This document shows, piece after piece, positions 1-6,168 of a DNA stretch of 9,297 nt; position 1 is the first letter of the stretch; every line of letters begins with the position of its first letter. The position numbers and the translations under genes were made by a program. The notes under the pieces are model-generated. The model was not told where the DNA came from. It searched no databases and saw nothing but the letters and a program-made list of their open reading frames with translations. Where the stretch lies: positions 1-9,297 of the forward strand of contig JALVGO010000219.1 of assembly GCA_027029065.1 (NCBI GenBank), read 5' to 3'. Source of the stretch: Sulfurovum sp. (GTDB taxonomy: Bacteria; Campylobacterota; Campylobacteria; Campylobacterales; Sulfurovaceae).

Positions 1-506
1 CCGCTCACGCCGGCAAGTGCTTTTTGGATCGCTTCTTTTTTAAAGCCAAGGCTCTCCAGTGCCATCACCGCTTCGGTCATAGATGCACCCACACTACTCT
101 CTGCATCGCCATCAACAATAAAGTCAGCAAGCTCTACCAAAATACGGCTTGCCGCTTTGGGACCGATGCCCGGTACCCGCTTAAGCATTCCCACATCCTT
201 GCTGCTGACAACCCTTGCAAAGGTCTCAGGCGTAAAGGTCGAGCAGACAGCCAAAGCCACTTTTGGACCGACACCGTTGATCTTTATCAGCGTATCGAAC
301 ATCTTCTTTTCATTCTTCTGCATAAAGCCGTAAAGCGCATTGGTATCCTCACGGATAATCTGTGTGGTATACAGCTTGACACGCTTGTCGTGTATAGCAT
401 TGGAGGTGTTAATGGAGACATGCACCTCATAGATCAGTCCGTTAACATTGAGATGCACACAGGTTGGGTCTCTGTGTTCTACCGCACCTTCGATTCCTAC
501 GATCAT
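1..506 (-). CDS. ruvA: Holliday junction branch migration protein RuvA, 3'-truncated by the window edge
   Basis: RuvA binds four-way Holliday junctions as a tetramer and loads the RuvB motor, driving branch migration in recombinational repair in the cytoplasm. The reading frame starts [12 protein letters not shown] and is open to the window edge, giving 168 residues; bacterial RuvA is about 180-205, so only the last part of domain III is missing. Residues 1-62 form the OB-fold domain. Two helix-hairpin-helix DNA-binding motifs are visible, [12 protein letters not shown] (about 76-87) and [12 protein letters not shown] (about 111-122). The flexible linker (DGDAESSVG) and start of the RuvB-binding domain ([13 protein letters not shown]) follow. 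The ATG at 504-506 is preceded on the minus strand by an AGAAGGA Shine-Dalgarno sequence (514-520). It is divergent from murJ, as I recall for the C. jejuni locus. Identification is from recognised family sequence; the truncation is purely a window effect. Confidence 0.96.
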   Translation of the reverse strand, partial: MIVGIEGAVEHRDPTCVHLNVNGLIYEVHVSINTSNAIHDKRVKLYTTQIIREDTNALYGFMQKNEKKMFDTLIKINGVGPKVALAVCSTFTPETFARVVSSKDVGMLKRVPGIGPKAASRILVELADFIVDGDAESSVGASMTEAVMALESLGFKKEAIQKALAGVS

Positions 507-535
507 TCTCTGTTCCTTCTGTATCTGTTTGTAAA

Positions 536-541
536 AGTATA
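536..541 (-). promoter_or_regulatory. -10 box of ruvA
   Basis: TATACT on the minus strand lies 30 nt upstream of the ruvA ATG, with the Shine-Dalgarno between them. No convincing -35 is seen, which is usual for sigma-70 promoters in this phylum. Inferred by position only. Confidence 0.5.
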
Positions 542-566
542 GCTTCAATTCCCAATTATTTTTCAA

Positions 567-589
567 AAATATGTCATATTGTCATATTT
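567..589. promoter_or_regulatory. Tandem TGTCATAT pair inside an inverted repeat, candidate operator between ruvA and murJ
   Basis: Two head-to-tail copies of TGTCATAT (572-579, 580-587) lie inside an inverted repeat with 7-bp arms AAATATG (567-573) and CATATTT (583-589). The first half also contains the 11-bp palindrome ATATGTCATAT. It sits in the divergent ruvA/murJ spacer, upstream of both -10 boxes, so a regulator bound here could act on either gene. AT-rich spacers produce such patterns by chance, so the operator reading is tentative. Confidence 0.3.
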
Positions 590-611
590 CTTCTTCAAAT
601 ATACATTGCGG

Positions 612-617
612 TAAAAT
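612..617 (+). promoter_or_regulatory. -10 box of murJ
   Basis: TAAAAT lies 27 nt upstream of the murJ ATG, in an AT-rich stretch; transcription would start near 624. An AAAGAG Shine-Dalgarno-like stretch lies at 635-640. Inferred from position and resemblance to epsilonproteobacterial promoters. Confidence 0.45.
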
Positions 618-644
618 ACATCCAACTTCAACATAAAGAGAATC

Positions 645-2051
645 ATGCGCCTGCGATCTATATTCACCAACAGTTTCGGTATTCTGCTTTCACGCATTAC
701 CGGTCTTATTCGGGATGTGCTTATGGCATCAGCACTGGGAGCTTCTGTCTGGTCAGATATGTTCTTTATTGCATTCAAGCTGCCCAACCTTTTCCGGCGT
801 ATCTTTGCAGAAGGTGCATTTACACAGGCATTTATGCCCTCTTTTATTGCATCCCGGCACAAAGGAGTATTTGCTACTGTGATTTTCATACGGTTTCTGC
901 TCTTTTTACTCTTTTTTTCCCTAATGGTTACACTCTTTCCAGAGCCCATAACCAAACTGATGGCATGGGGATGGGAGTGGGATCTTATCGAACAGACCGC
1001 TCCCCTGACAGCCATCAACTTTTGGTATCTTGACCTGATCTTTATTGTCACTTTTTTGGCCACACTGCTTCAGTATAAAGAGCATTTTGCCACAACAGCA
1101 CTCTCTACCGCACTACTGAATATCTCGATGATCTGTGCACTCTGGCTCTATATGAAACAGGATCCCAAAACAGTCGCCTATGCACTGAGTGTCGCCGTAC
1201 TTGTCGGTGGTCTACTTCAGATCATAGCCCACCTCTATACCCTGCACCACTTCAAACTTGACCGACTGCTTATTGGCGGATGGAAATACCGAAAAAGCAA
1301 AGATGTCAAAAAAGAGACAACCCATTTCAAAAGCCTTTTCCTACCGGGGATTCTTGGAAATTCAACACCTCAAATCTCAGCATTTGTAGATACTCTCCTA
1401 GCAACCTTTCTGATGGCGGGATCGGTATCATTCCTCTTCTATGCCAACCGTGTCTTTCAGCTTCCTCTGGCACTCATTGCCATTGCTACAGCAACCGTAC
1501 TTTTCCCTACTGTATCAAAAGCACTTAAAAACGGTGAAGAGACAAAAGCGTATGAAAATCTTGCACAGGCATTCTGGCTGCTTGCTTTCCTGCTTGGTGC
1601 GGCAACACTGGGTGGCATGCTGCTTGCCGAACCTATTGTCTGGCTGCTTTTTGAAAGGGGGAAATTTACTGAGGCTGAGACCATGCAGACTGCCTATGTA
1701 CTTCAAATGTATATGATCGGGCTAATACCCTTTGGGCTTGCCAAACTCTTTTCACTCTTTCTGTATGCCTCACACCGCCATAAAAAAGCGGCAAAAGTCG
1801 CAGTATACTCACTAATAGCCTCTGTCTCTTCTTCTCTGGTATTAATGCAGTTTATGGGAGCGGCAGGGCTGGCGCTGGCGGGCAGTATCGGTGGCTGGGT
1901 ACTCTTCTTTTTTACAGTCAAAGAGGTCGGGTTTGACAAACTCTCAGCAATTGTCAAAAACAGACTCTCCCTCTACTTTGTCACTGCGATGCTCCTCTTT
2001 GGCATCTTTTTATATTATGCAGGGGCATGGATTACCACTCTGATACACTGA
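645..2051 (+). CDS. murJ: Lipid II flippase MurJ (MviN family)
   Basis: MurJ moves undecaprenyl-linked lipid II from the inner to the outer face of the cytoplasmic membrane, the step before peptidoglycan polymerisation. The 468-residue protein is hydrophobic throughout, with many membrane segments typical of the MOP exporter superfamily and a length normal for the family. The N terminus carries the family signature with SRITGLIRD (about 16-24), SDMFFIAFKLPNLFRR (37-52) and AEGAFTQAFMP (55-65). The charged cavity residues known from E. coli MurJ (R18, R24, D39, R52, R270) correspond here to R17, R23, D38, R51 and R269, all conserved with a constant one-residue shift. The ATG at 645 is chosen because AAAGAG lies 4 nt upstream and the signature begins immediately. 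It is divergent from ruvA and convergent with the PAS gene, 7 bp from that gene's stop codon, so it is probably monocistronic. Confidence 0.97.
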   Translation: MRLRSIFTNSFGILLSRITGLIRDVLMASALGASVWSDMFFIAFKLPNLFRRIFAEGAFTQAFMPSFIASRHKGVFATVIFIRFLLFLLFFSLMVTLFPEPITKLMAWGWEWDLIEQTAPLTAINFWYLDLIFIVTFLATLLQYKEHFATTALSTALLNISMICALWLYMKQDPKTVAYALSVAVLVGGLLQIIAHLYTLHHFKLDRLLIGGWKYRKSKDVKKETTHFKSLFLPGILGNSTPQISAFVDTLLATFLMAGSVSFLFYANRVFQLPLALIAIATATVLFPTVSKALKNGEETKAYENLAQAFWLLAFLLGAATLGGMLLAEPIVWLLFERGKFTEAETMQTAYVLQMYMIGLIPFGLAKLFSLFLYASHRHKKAAKVAVYSLIASVSSSLVLMQFMGAAGLALAGSIGGWVLFFFTVKEVGFDKLSAIVKNRLSLYFVTAMLLFGIFLYYAGAWITTLIH

Positions 2052-2058
2052 CCGATCT

Positions 2059-2589
2059 CTAACGATCGGCAAAACTTGCAAGTTCATCACCGTGGAAAAG
2101 CTCCATCGACATAAAATAGGGATCGTATTTATGCTCGACACCATAAAGTTCGGCATACTTTTTCTCTATCTCTTCGATAACATCAGGGTAGGCATCTCTT
2201 CTGCTGGCAATATAGCCGATGTGCTTTCCTTCACTGTCAAACTTGGGCTGAATATAGACCAATGCCCAGTAGTATGAACCGTCTCTGCAGATACTTTTGA
2301 TATAACCTCTCCAGACCTTTTTCTGCCGGATAATCTTCCACATTGCATAGTAGAGACCTTCAGGCATATCAGGATGCCGAACAATACTGTGAGGCAGTCC
2401 GACAATCTCTTTTTTACTATAGCCTGTGAAGTCCTGAAATTTTTTGTTTGCGTAAGTGATCATACCTTCAAGATCGGTTTCAGTGATCATCGGTTTACCG
2501 TCATAATGCTTCATGATCGAAGTCGGTTTCGGTTTTTGGAATGTTTCCCGCGTAAAGATATTGAGGTAAATAAATCTGCCTTCAGCCAT
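2059..2589 (-). CDS. PAS-domain redox/energy sensor, Aer/CetB type
   Basis: This is a 176-residue cytoplasmic protein built around one PAS domain (about 33-135) with a short C-terminal tail and no methyl-accepting, kinase or GGDEF output domain. It closely resembles the FAD-binding PAS of E. coli Aer and C. jejuni CetB: TDLEGMITYANKKFQDFTGY (38-57), PHSIVRHPDMP (66-76), KVWRGYIKSICRDGSYYW (91-108) and a late GYIASRRDA (125-133). The R71-H72-P73-D74-M75-P76 block corresponds to the flavin-contacting segment of Aer. By family knowledge such proteins report redox or electron-transport state to a separate chemotaxis transducer (CetA partners CetB); no such partner is present in the window. The ATG at 2587-2589 is chosen because AAGGAAAAG (2595-2603 on the minus strand) precedes it; Met26 is a weaker alternative. 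The gene is alone, and its leader holds a cyclic-di-GMP riboswitch. Flavin binding and signalling role are inferred. Confidence 0.88.
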   Translation of the reverse strand: MAEGRFIYLNIFTRETFQKPKPTSIMKHYDGKPMITETDLEGMITYANKKFQDFTGYSKKEIVGLPHSIVRHPDMPEGLYYAMWKIIRQKKVWRGYIKSICRDGSYYWALVYIQPKFDSEGKHIGYIASRRDAYPDVIEEIEKKYAELYGVEHKYDPYFMSMELFHGDELASFADR

Positions 2590-2593
2590 GTTG

Positions 2594-2620
2594 TCTTTTC
2601 CTTGTCATTGTGAAGAATGG
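2594..2620 (-). promoter_or_regulatory. Possible Shine-Dalgarno-sequestering hairpin of the PAS gene leader
   Basis: On the minus strand UUCUU (2612-2616) can pair with the AAGGAA Shine-Dalgarno core (2598-2603), one pair being U-G, around a 9-nt loop. The 52-nt stretch between the riboswitch aptamer and the start codon has no T-run, so translational control is more plausible than termination. The stem is only about five pairs, so this is a weak structural proposal. Confidence 0.25.
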
Positions 2621-2632
2621 TACTGTTATAGG

Positions 2633-2722
2633 TGATAAAGCGGCAACCCGGCTGTCTTGAATGAGATATTTATAAGACCCGTAGTTTTCCATCCCTGCTT
2701 TCCAACAGGTTTGACTTTTCAA
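2633..2722 (-). promoter_or_regulatory. Cyclic-di-GMP-I (GEMM-I) riboswitch aptamer in the PAS gene leader
   Basis: Read on the minus strand, this segment matches the GEMM-I aptamer from memory. GUCAAACC (2708-2715) leads into CCUGUU-GGAA-AGCAGG (2694-2709), a 6-bp stem capped by a GNRA tetraloop. GGGAUGGAAAACUACGGG follows (about 2679-2696; consensus roughly GGGACGCAAAGCCACGGG). A second arm GUCUU/AAGAC (2674-2678 with 2654-2658) leads to AGCCGGGUUGCC ending at 2642. A weak closing helix UGAAAA (2716-2721) with UUAUCA (2633-2638) is possible, with one mismatch. The base equivalent to Vc2 G20 is G (position 2715), favouring c-di-GMP over the cGAMP-type variant, which has A there. Vc2 C92 also appears kept. 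The Vc2 21/46 pair becomes U-G, a covarying change. The aptamer lies directly 3' of a TATAAT box and 52 nt before the PAS start codon, so c-di-GMP would control that gene; the sign of control cannot be read. Confidence 0.87.
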
Positions 2723-2728
2723 TGCGGC

Positions 2729-2734
2729 ATTATA
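2729..2734 (-). promoter_or_regulatory. -10 box for the riboswitch-PAS transcript
   Basis: A perfect TATAAT on the minus strand, preceded by TGA (TGATATAAT, close to an extended -10). Transcription would start near 2722, so the RNA would begin at the first bases of the aptamer. No strong -35 is present; AGACAA at 2752-2757 has the right 17-nt spacing but a poor match. Confidence 0.7.
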
Positions 2735-2756
2735 TCAAATCACAATTTGTTTTGTC

Positions 2757-2774
2757 TGTAGGATTTTGCCTACA
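2757..2774. repeat. Short inverted repeat upstream of the riboswitch promoter
   Basis: TGTAGG (2757-2762) and CCTACA (2769-2774) form perfect 6-bp arms around a 6-nt spacer. It lies near the -35 area of the minus-strand promoter and its right arm overlaps the left TACAA flanking the palindromic element. It could be an operator or part of the element's outer end; it lacks a T-run and so is not a terminator. Confidence 0.35.
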
Positions 2775-2940
2775 AGCCAAATCTCGAAATAGGATTCTTT
2801 GAATTTGCGTTATGCTCGTATTTGCGGGGTTTGCAGAAAATTTGAGTCGCACCCGTAGGTTCGGCGATGATTTTATGCGAAGCCCGTGAATGCGATGATA
2901 ATGCAAAGTCATGAATTTCTATTTCGAGATTTGGGTACAA
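2771..2940. repeat. 160-bp palindromic repeat element (MITE- or REP-like) flanked by TACAA direct repeats
   Basis: Perfect 16-bp terminal inverted repeats, CCAAATCTCGAAATAG (2777-2792) and its complement (2919-2934), bound an element that is self-complementary around 2855/2856 without gaps for 66 positions: about 50 Watson-Crick pairs, 8 G-U pairs (as plus-strand RNA) and 8 mismatches. The pairing continues to the centre in a shifted register (CGCACC against GGT and GCG). TACAA occurs directly outside both ends (2771-2775 and 2936-2940), as a 5-bp target-site duplication would. No protein-coding gene is credible inside. It sits between the minus-strand riboswitch promoter and the plus-strand cysS promoter without breaking either. 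The structure is seen directly; mobility or an RNA role is inferred. Confidence 0.75.
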
Positions 2941-2973
2941 CAAATATATTTCACGTTTATAGCCATTTTTCGA

Positions 2974-2979
2974 TATAAT
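2974..2979 (+). promoter_or_regulatory. -10 box of cysS
   Basis: A perfect TATAAT preceded by a T-rich tract (ATTTTTCGA), the usual promoter form in Campylobacterota. Start of transcription near 2986 would give a leader of about 27 nt containing AAAAAAGG before the ATG at 3013. Confidence 0.75.
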
Positions 2980-3012
2980 CCCGAATAATTACAGAAAAAA
3001 GGCTGATCGAAT

Positions 3013-4416
3013 ATGCTTCTCTTTGACAGTGTTACCAAAACCAAACGCACATTCGAACCTATCCATCCGAATGAAGCGTCTATCTATGTCTGCGGTCCTA
3101 CCGTTTATGATGATGCCCATCTGGGACACGCACGCAGTTCTCTCGCGTTCGACCTGCTCTCCCGTACCCTCAAAGCACTTGGCTACGAAGTGACACTGGC
3201 AAAGAACTTCACCGATATCGATGACAAGATCATCAAAAAGGTCGAAGAGACGGGCAAGAGTATGCAGGAGATCACCGACTACTATATTGAGCGTTATCTT
3301 GACGAAATGGCACAGCTTGGTGTGCAGCGTGCCGATATCGAGCCCAAAGCAACCGAATCACTCGGTGCCATAGAGCAGATGATACAGACACTTATCGACA
3401 AAGAGTGTGCCTATGTTGTCAGCAACGGGGATGTCTATTTTGACACATCCAAAGACCCGCACTATGGAGAGATCTCACACAAAGTCCATGATGATGAAGA
3501 GAACCTAAGCCGTGTTGAACACAACAGCGAAAAACGCAACCCCAAAGATTTCGCCCTATGGAAAGCCTGCAAAGGGAGTGAGGATATCTGCTTTGATACC
3601 CCCTTCTCTTCCGGACGCCCCGGCTGGCACATCGAGTGTTCAGCAATGATCGAGAAACACTTTGAAGGCAATGGCACCTACAGCATCGACATCCACGGCG
3701 GCGGGGCAGACCTGCTCTTCCCCCACCATGAGAATGAAGCAGCACAAAGCCGCTGTGCTACAGGACACGCCCTTGCCAAATACTGGATGCACAACGGGTT
3801 TGTCCAGATAGACGGTGAAAAGATGAGCAAAAGCCTTGGCAACAGCTTTTTCCTCAAAGATGCCCTCAAGGTCTATGACGGAGAGATACTGCGCTACTAT
3901 CTCAACTCGGTACACTACCGCAACGACTTCAACTTCAACGAAGAGGATCTACTCGCTGCCAAAAAACGTCTAGACAAACTCTACCGCCTCAAAAAACGTC
4001 TGCTGCCTGGCAAAGCATCCTCTGTCAACAAAGATTTCAAAGCAGCCCTGCTTGACGCGATGGCAGACGACCTCAACATCTCCGTAGCCCTTGCACACAT
4101 CGACGAGATGGTCGCCAATGCCAACGAACAGCTCGATACAAACCCCAAAGACAAAGCGCTCAAAAAAGAGACCCTCGCCAACCTCGAGTTTATCGATACC
4201 CTGCTTGGCTTTGGCGGCAAAGAGCCCTACAGCTACTTCCAGATCGGGGTCAATGAGGCGCTTAAAACACAGGTTGAAGCCATGATCGCAAAACGAACCG
4301 AAGCCAAAAAAGCCAAAGATTTCGCCACCTCCGATGCCATCCGTGACGAGCTTACCGCTATGGGCATTGCCATCATGGACACACCGGAGGGTACCGTATG
4401 GGAGAAAATATCATGA
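3013..4416 (+). CDS. cysS: Cysteinyl-tRNA synthetase
   Basis: This class I aminoacyl-tRNA synthetase charges tRNA-Cys with cysteine using ATP in the cytoplasm. The 467-residue length matches bacterial CysRS (E. coli 461). The Rossmann catalytic domain carries CGPTVYDDAHLGHARS with the HIGH-type motif HLGH at 36-39, and the KMSKS loop is at 270-274 (GEKMSKSLGN). The zinc site that selects the cysteine thiol is intact: C27, C209 (WHIECS), H238 and E242 (FPHHENEAAQ). The C-terminal helical anticodon-binding region ends with the conserved AKDFATSDAIRDEL and IMDTPEGTVW segments. The ATG at 3013 is preceded by AAGG (2999-3002) 10 nt upstream and a strong -10 box. The stop codon overlaps the start of the next gene (ATGA), indicating coupled translation with the barrel gene. 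Confidence 0.98.
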   Translation: MLLFDSVTKTKRTFEPIHPNEASIYVCGPTVYDDAHLGHARSSLAFDLLSRTLKALGYEVTLAKNFTDIDDKIIKKVEETGKSMQEITDYYIERYLDEMAQLGVQRADIEPKATESLGAIEQMIQTLIDKECAYVVSNGDVYFDTSKDPHYGEISHKVHDDEENLSRVEHNSEKRNPKDFALWKACKGSEDICFDTPFSSGRPGWHIECSAMIEKHFEGNGTYSIDIHGGGADLLFPHHENEAAQSRCATGHALAKYWMHNGFVQIDGEKMSKSLGNSFFLKDALKVYDGEILRYYLNSVHYRNDFNFNEEDLLAAKKRLDKLYRLKKRLLPGKASSVNKDFKAALLDAMADDLNISVALAHIDEMVANANEQLDTNPKDKALKKETLANLEFIDTLLGFGGKEPYSYFQIGVNEALKTQVEAMIAKRTEAKKAKDFATSDAIRDELTAMGIAIMDTPEGTVWEKIS

Positions 4417-4907
4417 AAAAATATATATTTCTACTATGTATGGCGGTCATACCGCTGACGGCAGAAGAGATATTCTCTTTTGTCGGTGTCAATACCGCCT
4501 ATAAAAACATCCGTCTGACCGATGCCTACCAGAAAGCAGATACTTCCGAAATGACATTTGGCTTTACACTCGGTATGCAGGCACTCAGATGGCGCACTGA
4601 TGTCAATCTTGAACATGGCAGTGATTACACTTCATTTGGATTCAATGCCGACTACATACTCCTTGACAGCATGTTCGGTACACCAAAAATCCGCCCATAC
4701 CTCGGTATCAACACCGGGTACATGACCTATGATGACAGCCGTCTTGAAGATACAGACGGACTCTATTTCGGCGGCAATGCCGGACTGATACTCTATGCTA
4801 ACGACATGGTCGATATCGATATCGGGTACCGCTACGACAAGATATCACAGCTTGAAGGCTTTGACACCATGCAGAGTGTCACCCTCTCTGTCCACTACTT
4901 TTATTGA
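4413..4907 (+). CDS. Small outer-membrane beta-barrel protein
   Basis: I do not recognise a named gene. The 164-residue product starts with a clear signal peptide (MKKYIFLLCMAVIPLTA, predicted cleavage after Ala17). The rest alternates polar and hydrophobic residues with many Tyr, Gly and Phe, as in small OmpA/OmpW-like barrels of about eight strands, for example FGFNADYILLDSMF, IRPYLGINTGYMTY, LYFGGNAGLILYAN and VDIDIGYRYD. It ends SVTLSVHYFY, matching the C-terminal aromatic beta-signal used by the BAM complex. The start chosen is the ATG at 4413 rather than an upstream in-frame ATG (4398), because the downstream one begins the signal peptide and has GGGAG (4400-4404) 8 nt before it. It overlaps cysS by 4 bp, so it is probably co-transcribed and translationally coupled. 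Outer-membrane location is inferred; ligand or function cannot be read. Confidence 0.85.
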   Translation: MKKYIFLLCMAVIPLTAEEIFSFVGVNTAYKNIRLTDAYQKADTSEMTFGFTLGMQALRWRTDVNLEHGSDYTSFGFNADYILLDSMFGTPKIRPYLGINTGYMTYDDSRLEDTDGLYFGGNAGLILYANDMVDIDIGYRYDKISQLEGFDTMQSVTLSVHYFY

Positions 4908-4915
4908 CTTTTGGC

Positions 4916-4921
4916 TATAAT
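4916..4921 (+). promoter_or_regulatory. -10 box of pyrD and the downstream operon
   Basis: TATAAT after a T-rich tract, just behind the barrel gene's stop codon. Transcription would start near 4928, giving a very short leader (about 17 nt) that still includes AGGAG (4934-4938). It probably drives pyrD and the tightly packed genes after it. Confidence 0.65.
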
Positions 4922-4944
4922 CGCATAAAATTCAGGAGCGACAC

Positions 4945-6009
4945 GTGTCACTTTTTTCCTACCAAAATCTCAAAAAGATCCTTTTCAAACTTGACCCTGA
5001 AACAGCACATACCATAGCAGGCTTCGGACTTCGGGCTGCCGCCTACTGCCCTCCTCTGCTGCGCCACTTTTCAAACGCGTTTTTTGTCTCCGACCCGATG
5101 CTTGAACAGCACCTCTTTGGCAAAACATTTCGCAATCCGGTAGGACTTGGCGCAGGTTTTGACAAGAACGGACAGTACATTACTGCCATGCCCACGCTCG
5201 GGTTTGGATTTACAGAGATCGGTACGGTTACACCCAAACCGCAGCCGGGCAACCCCAAACCGAGACTCTTCCGTCTGATTGAAGACCAATCCATACAAAA
5301 TGCCATGGGTTTCAACAACAAGGGGATGGGCTATATGCTCGAGCAGCTCAACAAGCTCTACTTTTTCGACTACCCCATCGGCATCAACATCGGGAAAAAC
5401 AAAGTCACCCCGGAAGAGAAAGCGCTGGAGGATTACGAAACACTCTTTCATGCCTTCAAAGACTATGGTGACTACATCGTCATCAATATCTCCTCTCCAA
5501 ATACACCGGGTCTAAGAGACCTGCAGAACGAGCAGTTCATTAACGACATCTTTGCCATGGCAAAGCGCATCACCAAGCAGCCTGTTTTGCTCAAGATCGC
5601 ACCTGACATGACCCCCGAAGATGCCGTTGCCCTCTGTACCACAGCCGTAGAAGCGGGTGCAGCGGGAATCATCGCCACCAACACAACCATCGACTACTCG
5701 CTGACACCGCATGCCAAAGACTTCGGCGGTATCTCCGGTGCACTCTTGACACAAAAGAGCTACGCACTCTTCCAAGCCATAGGCGAAGCGCTCTACGGCA
5801 AAACTCTTCTCATCTCCGTAGGAGGCATCGACTCTGCCGAAGAGGCATACAAACGCATCAAAGCCGGCGCGTCACTCGTACAGGTCTACAGCATGCTCAT
5901 CTACAAAGGTCCCGCCCTCATCAAAGAGATCAACACCGGACTGGTTGACCTGTTAAAGAAAGACGGCTACACTCACATCAGCGAAGCCGTTGGTGCGGAT
6001 TGGAAATAA
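4945..6009 (+). CDS. pyrD: Dihydroorotate dehydrogenase (quinone), class 2
   Basis: This FMN enzyme oxidises dihydroorotate to orotate in pyrimidine synthesis and passes electrons to membrane quinones. The 354-residue length and the N-terminal helical extension (about 1-45, with DPETAHTIAG at 17-26) are typical of the membrane-associated class 2 enzymes. The FMN barrel shows NPVGLGAGFDKNG (64-76), TEIGTVTPKPQPGNPKPRLFR (90-110), NAMGFNNKG (119-127), the catalytic segment NISSPNTPGLRDLQ (181-194) with Ser184 as the class 2 base, LLKIAPD (215-221), ATNTT (244-248) and the phosphate-binding SVGGIDS (291-297) and AGASLVQVYS (307-316). The start is GTG at 4945, with AGGAG (4934-4938) 6 nt upstream; no in-frame ATG fits as well. 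Followed after a repeat-rich gap by the M16 peptidase gene, an order I also recall from C. jejuni. Confidence 0.97.
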   Translation: MSLFSYQNLKKILFKLDPETAHTIAGFGLRAAAYCPPLLRHFSNAFFVSDPMLEQHLFGKTFRNPVGLGAGFDKNGQYITAMPTLGFGFTEIGTVTPKPQPGNPKPRLFRLIEDQSIQNAMGFNNKGMGYMLEQLNKLYFFDYPIGINIGKNKVTPEEKALEDYETLFHAFKDYGDYIVINISSPNTPGLRDLQNEQFINDIFAMAKRITKQPVLLKIAPDMTPEDAVALCTTAVEAGAAGIIATNTTIDYSLTPHAKDFGGISGALLTQKSYALFQAIGEALYGKTLLISVGGIDSAEEAYKRIKAGASLVQVYSMLIYKGPALIKEINTGLVDLLKKDGYTHISEAVGADWK

Positions 6010-6018
6010 ATTTCCAAA

Positions 6019-6168
6019 GTTAAAAATTAAAAGTTAAAAAATGAGGAATTGGGAATGAAGAATGTTTGTATGCTTTTTTTCAAAAAGCTTTTATTGATAC
6101 CTAACAATAAAAGTATTGTGAAGCAATACAAACCTACATTCCTCATTCCTCATTCCTCATTCCTCATT
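6019..6168. repeat. Degenerate heptanucleotide repeats forming a fold-back element between pyrD and the M16 gene
   Basis: From 6019 the sequence parses into successive 7-mers: GTTAAAA, ATTAAAA, GTTAAAA, AATGAGG, AATTGGG, AATGAAG, AATGTTT. On the other side lie four perfect CATTCCT copies (6137-6164) plus CATT, the reverse complement of the AATGAGG type. The outer arms pair perfectly over 10 bp (6040-6049 with 6159-6168). Inside, GTTTGTAT pairs with ATACAAAC, and CTTTTATTG (6088-6096) pairs with CAATAAAAG (6105-6113) round an 8-nt loop. A further A-T hairpin (GCTTTTT / AAAAAGC, 6072-6088) is nested in the left arm. The block lies across the 5' end of the M16 reading frame. Confidence 0.8.

Noticed and set aside
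2052..2069. Inverted repeat CCGATC / GATCGG between the convergent murJ and PAS gene ends as a terminator
   Set aside because: The stem is only 6 bp, overlaps the PAS stop codon, and no T-run follows on either strand, so an intrinsic terminator is not supported.
2633..2722. cGAMP (GEMM-Ib) reading of the riboswitch
   Set aside because: The specificity position equivalent to G20 is G, and the hairpin keeps a GNRA tetraloop, both as in the c-di-GMP subtype.
2730..2912. A 60-codon minus-strand reading frame through the palindromic element
   Set aside because: It is made almost wholly of the self-complementary repeat, has no Shine-Dalgarno, and runs into the promoter region of the riboswitch transcript.
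4904..4909. TTGACT as a -35 element for pyrD
   Set aside because: It is only 6 nt from the TATAAT box, far below the needed 16-18 nt, and overlaps the barrel gene's stop codon.
6072..6092. GCTTTTT / AAAAAGC hairpin followed by TTTT as a pyrD terminator
   Set aside because: The stem is almost wholly A-T with a 3-nt loop and the T-run is four bases; the downstream genes have no other clear promoter, so termination here is unlikely.
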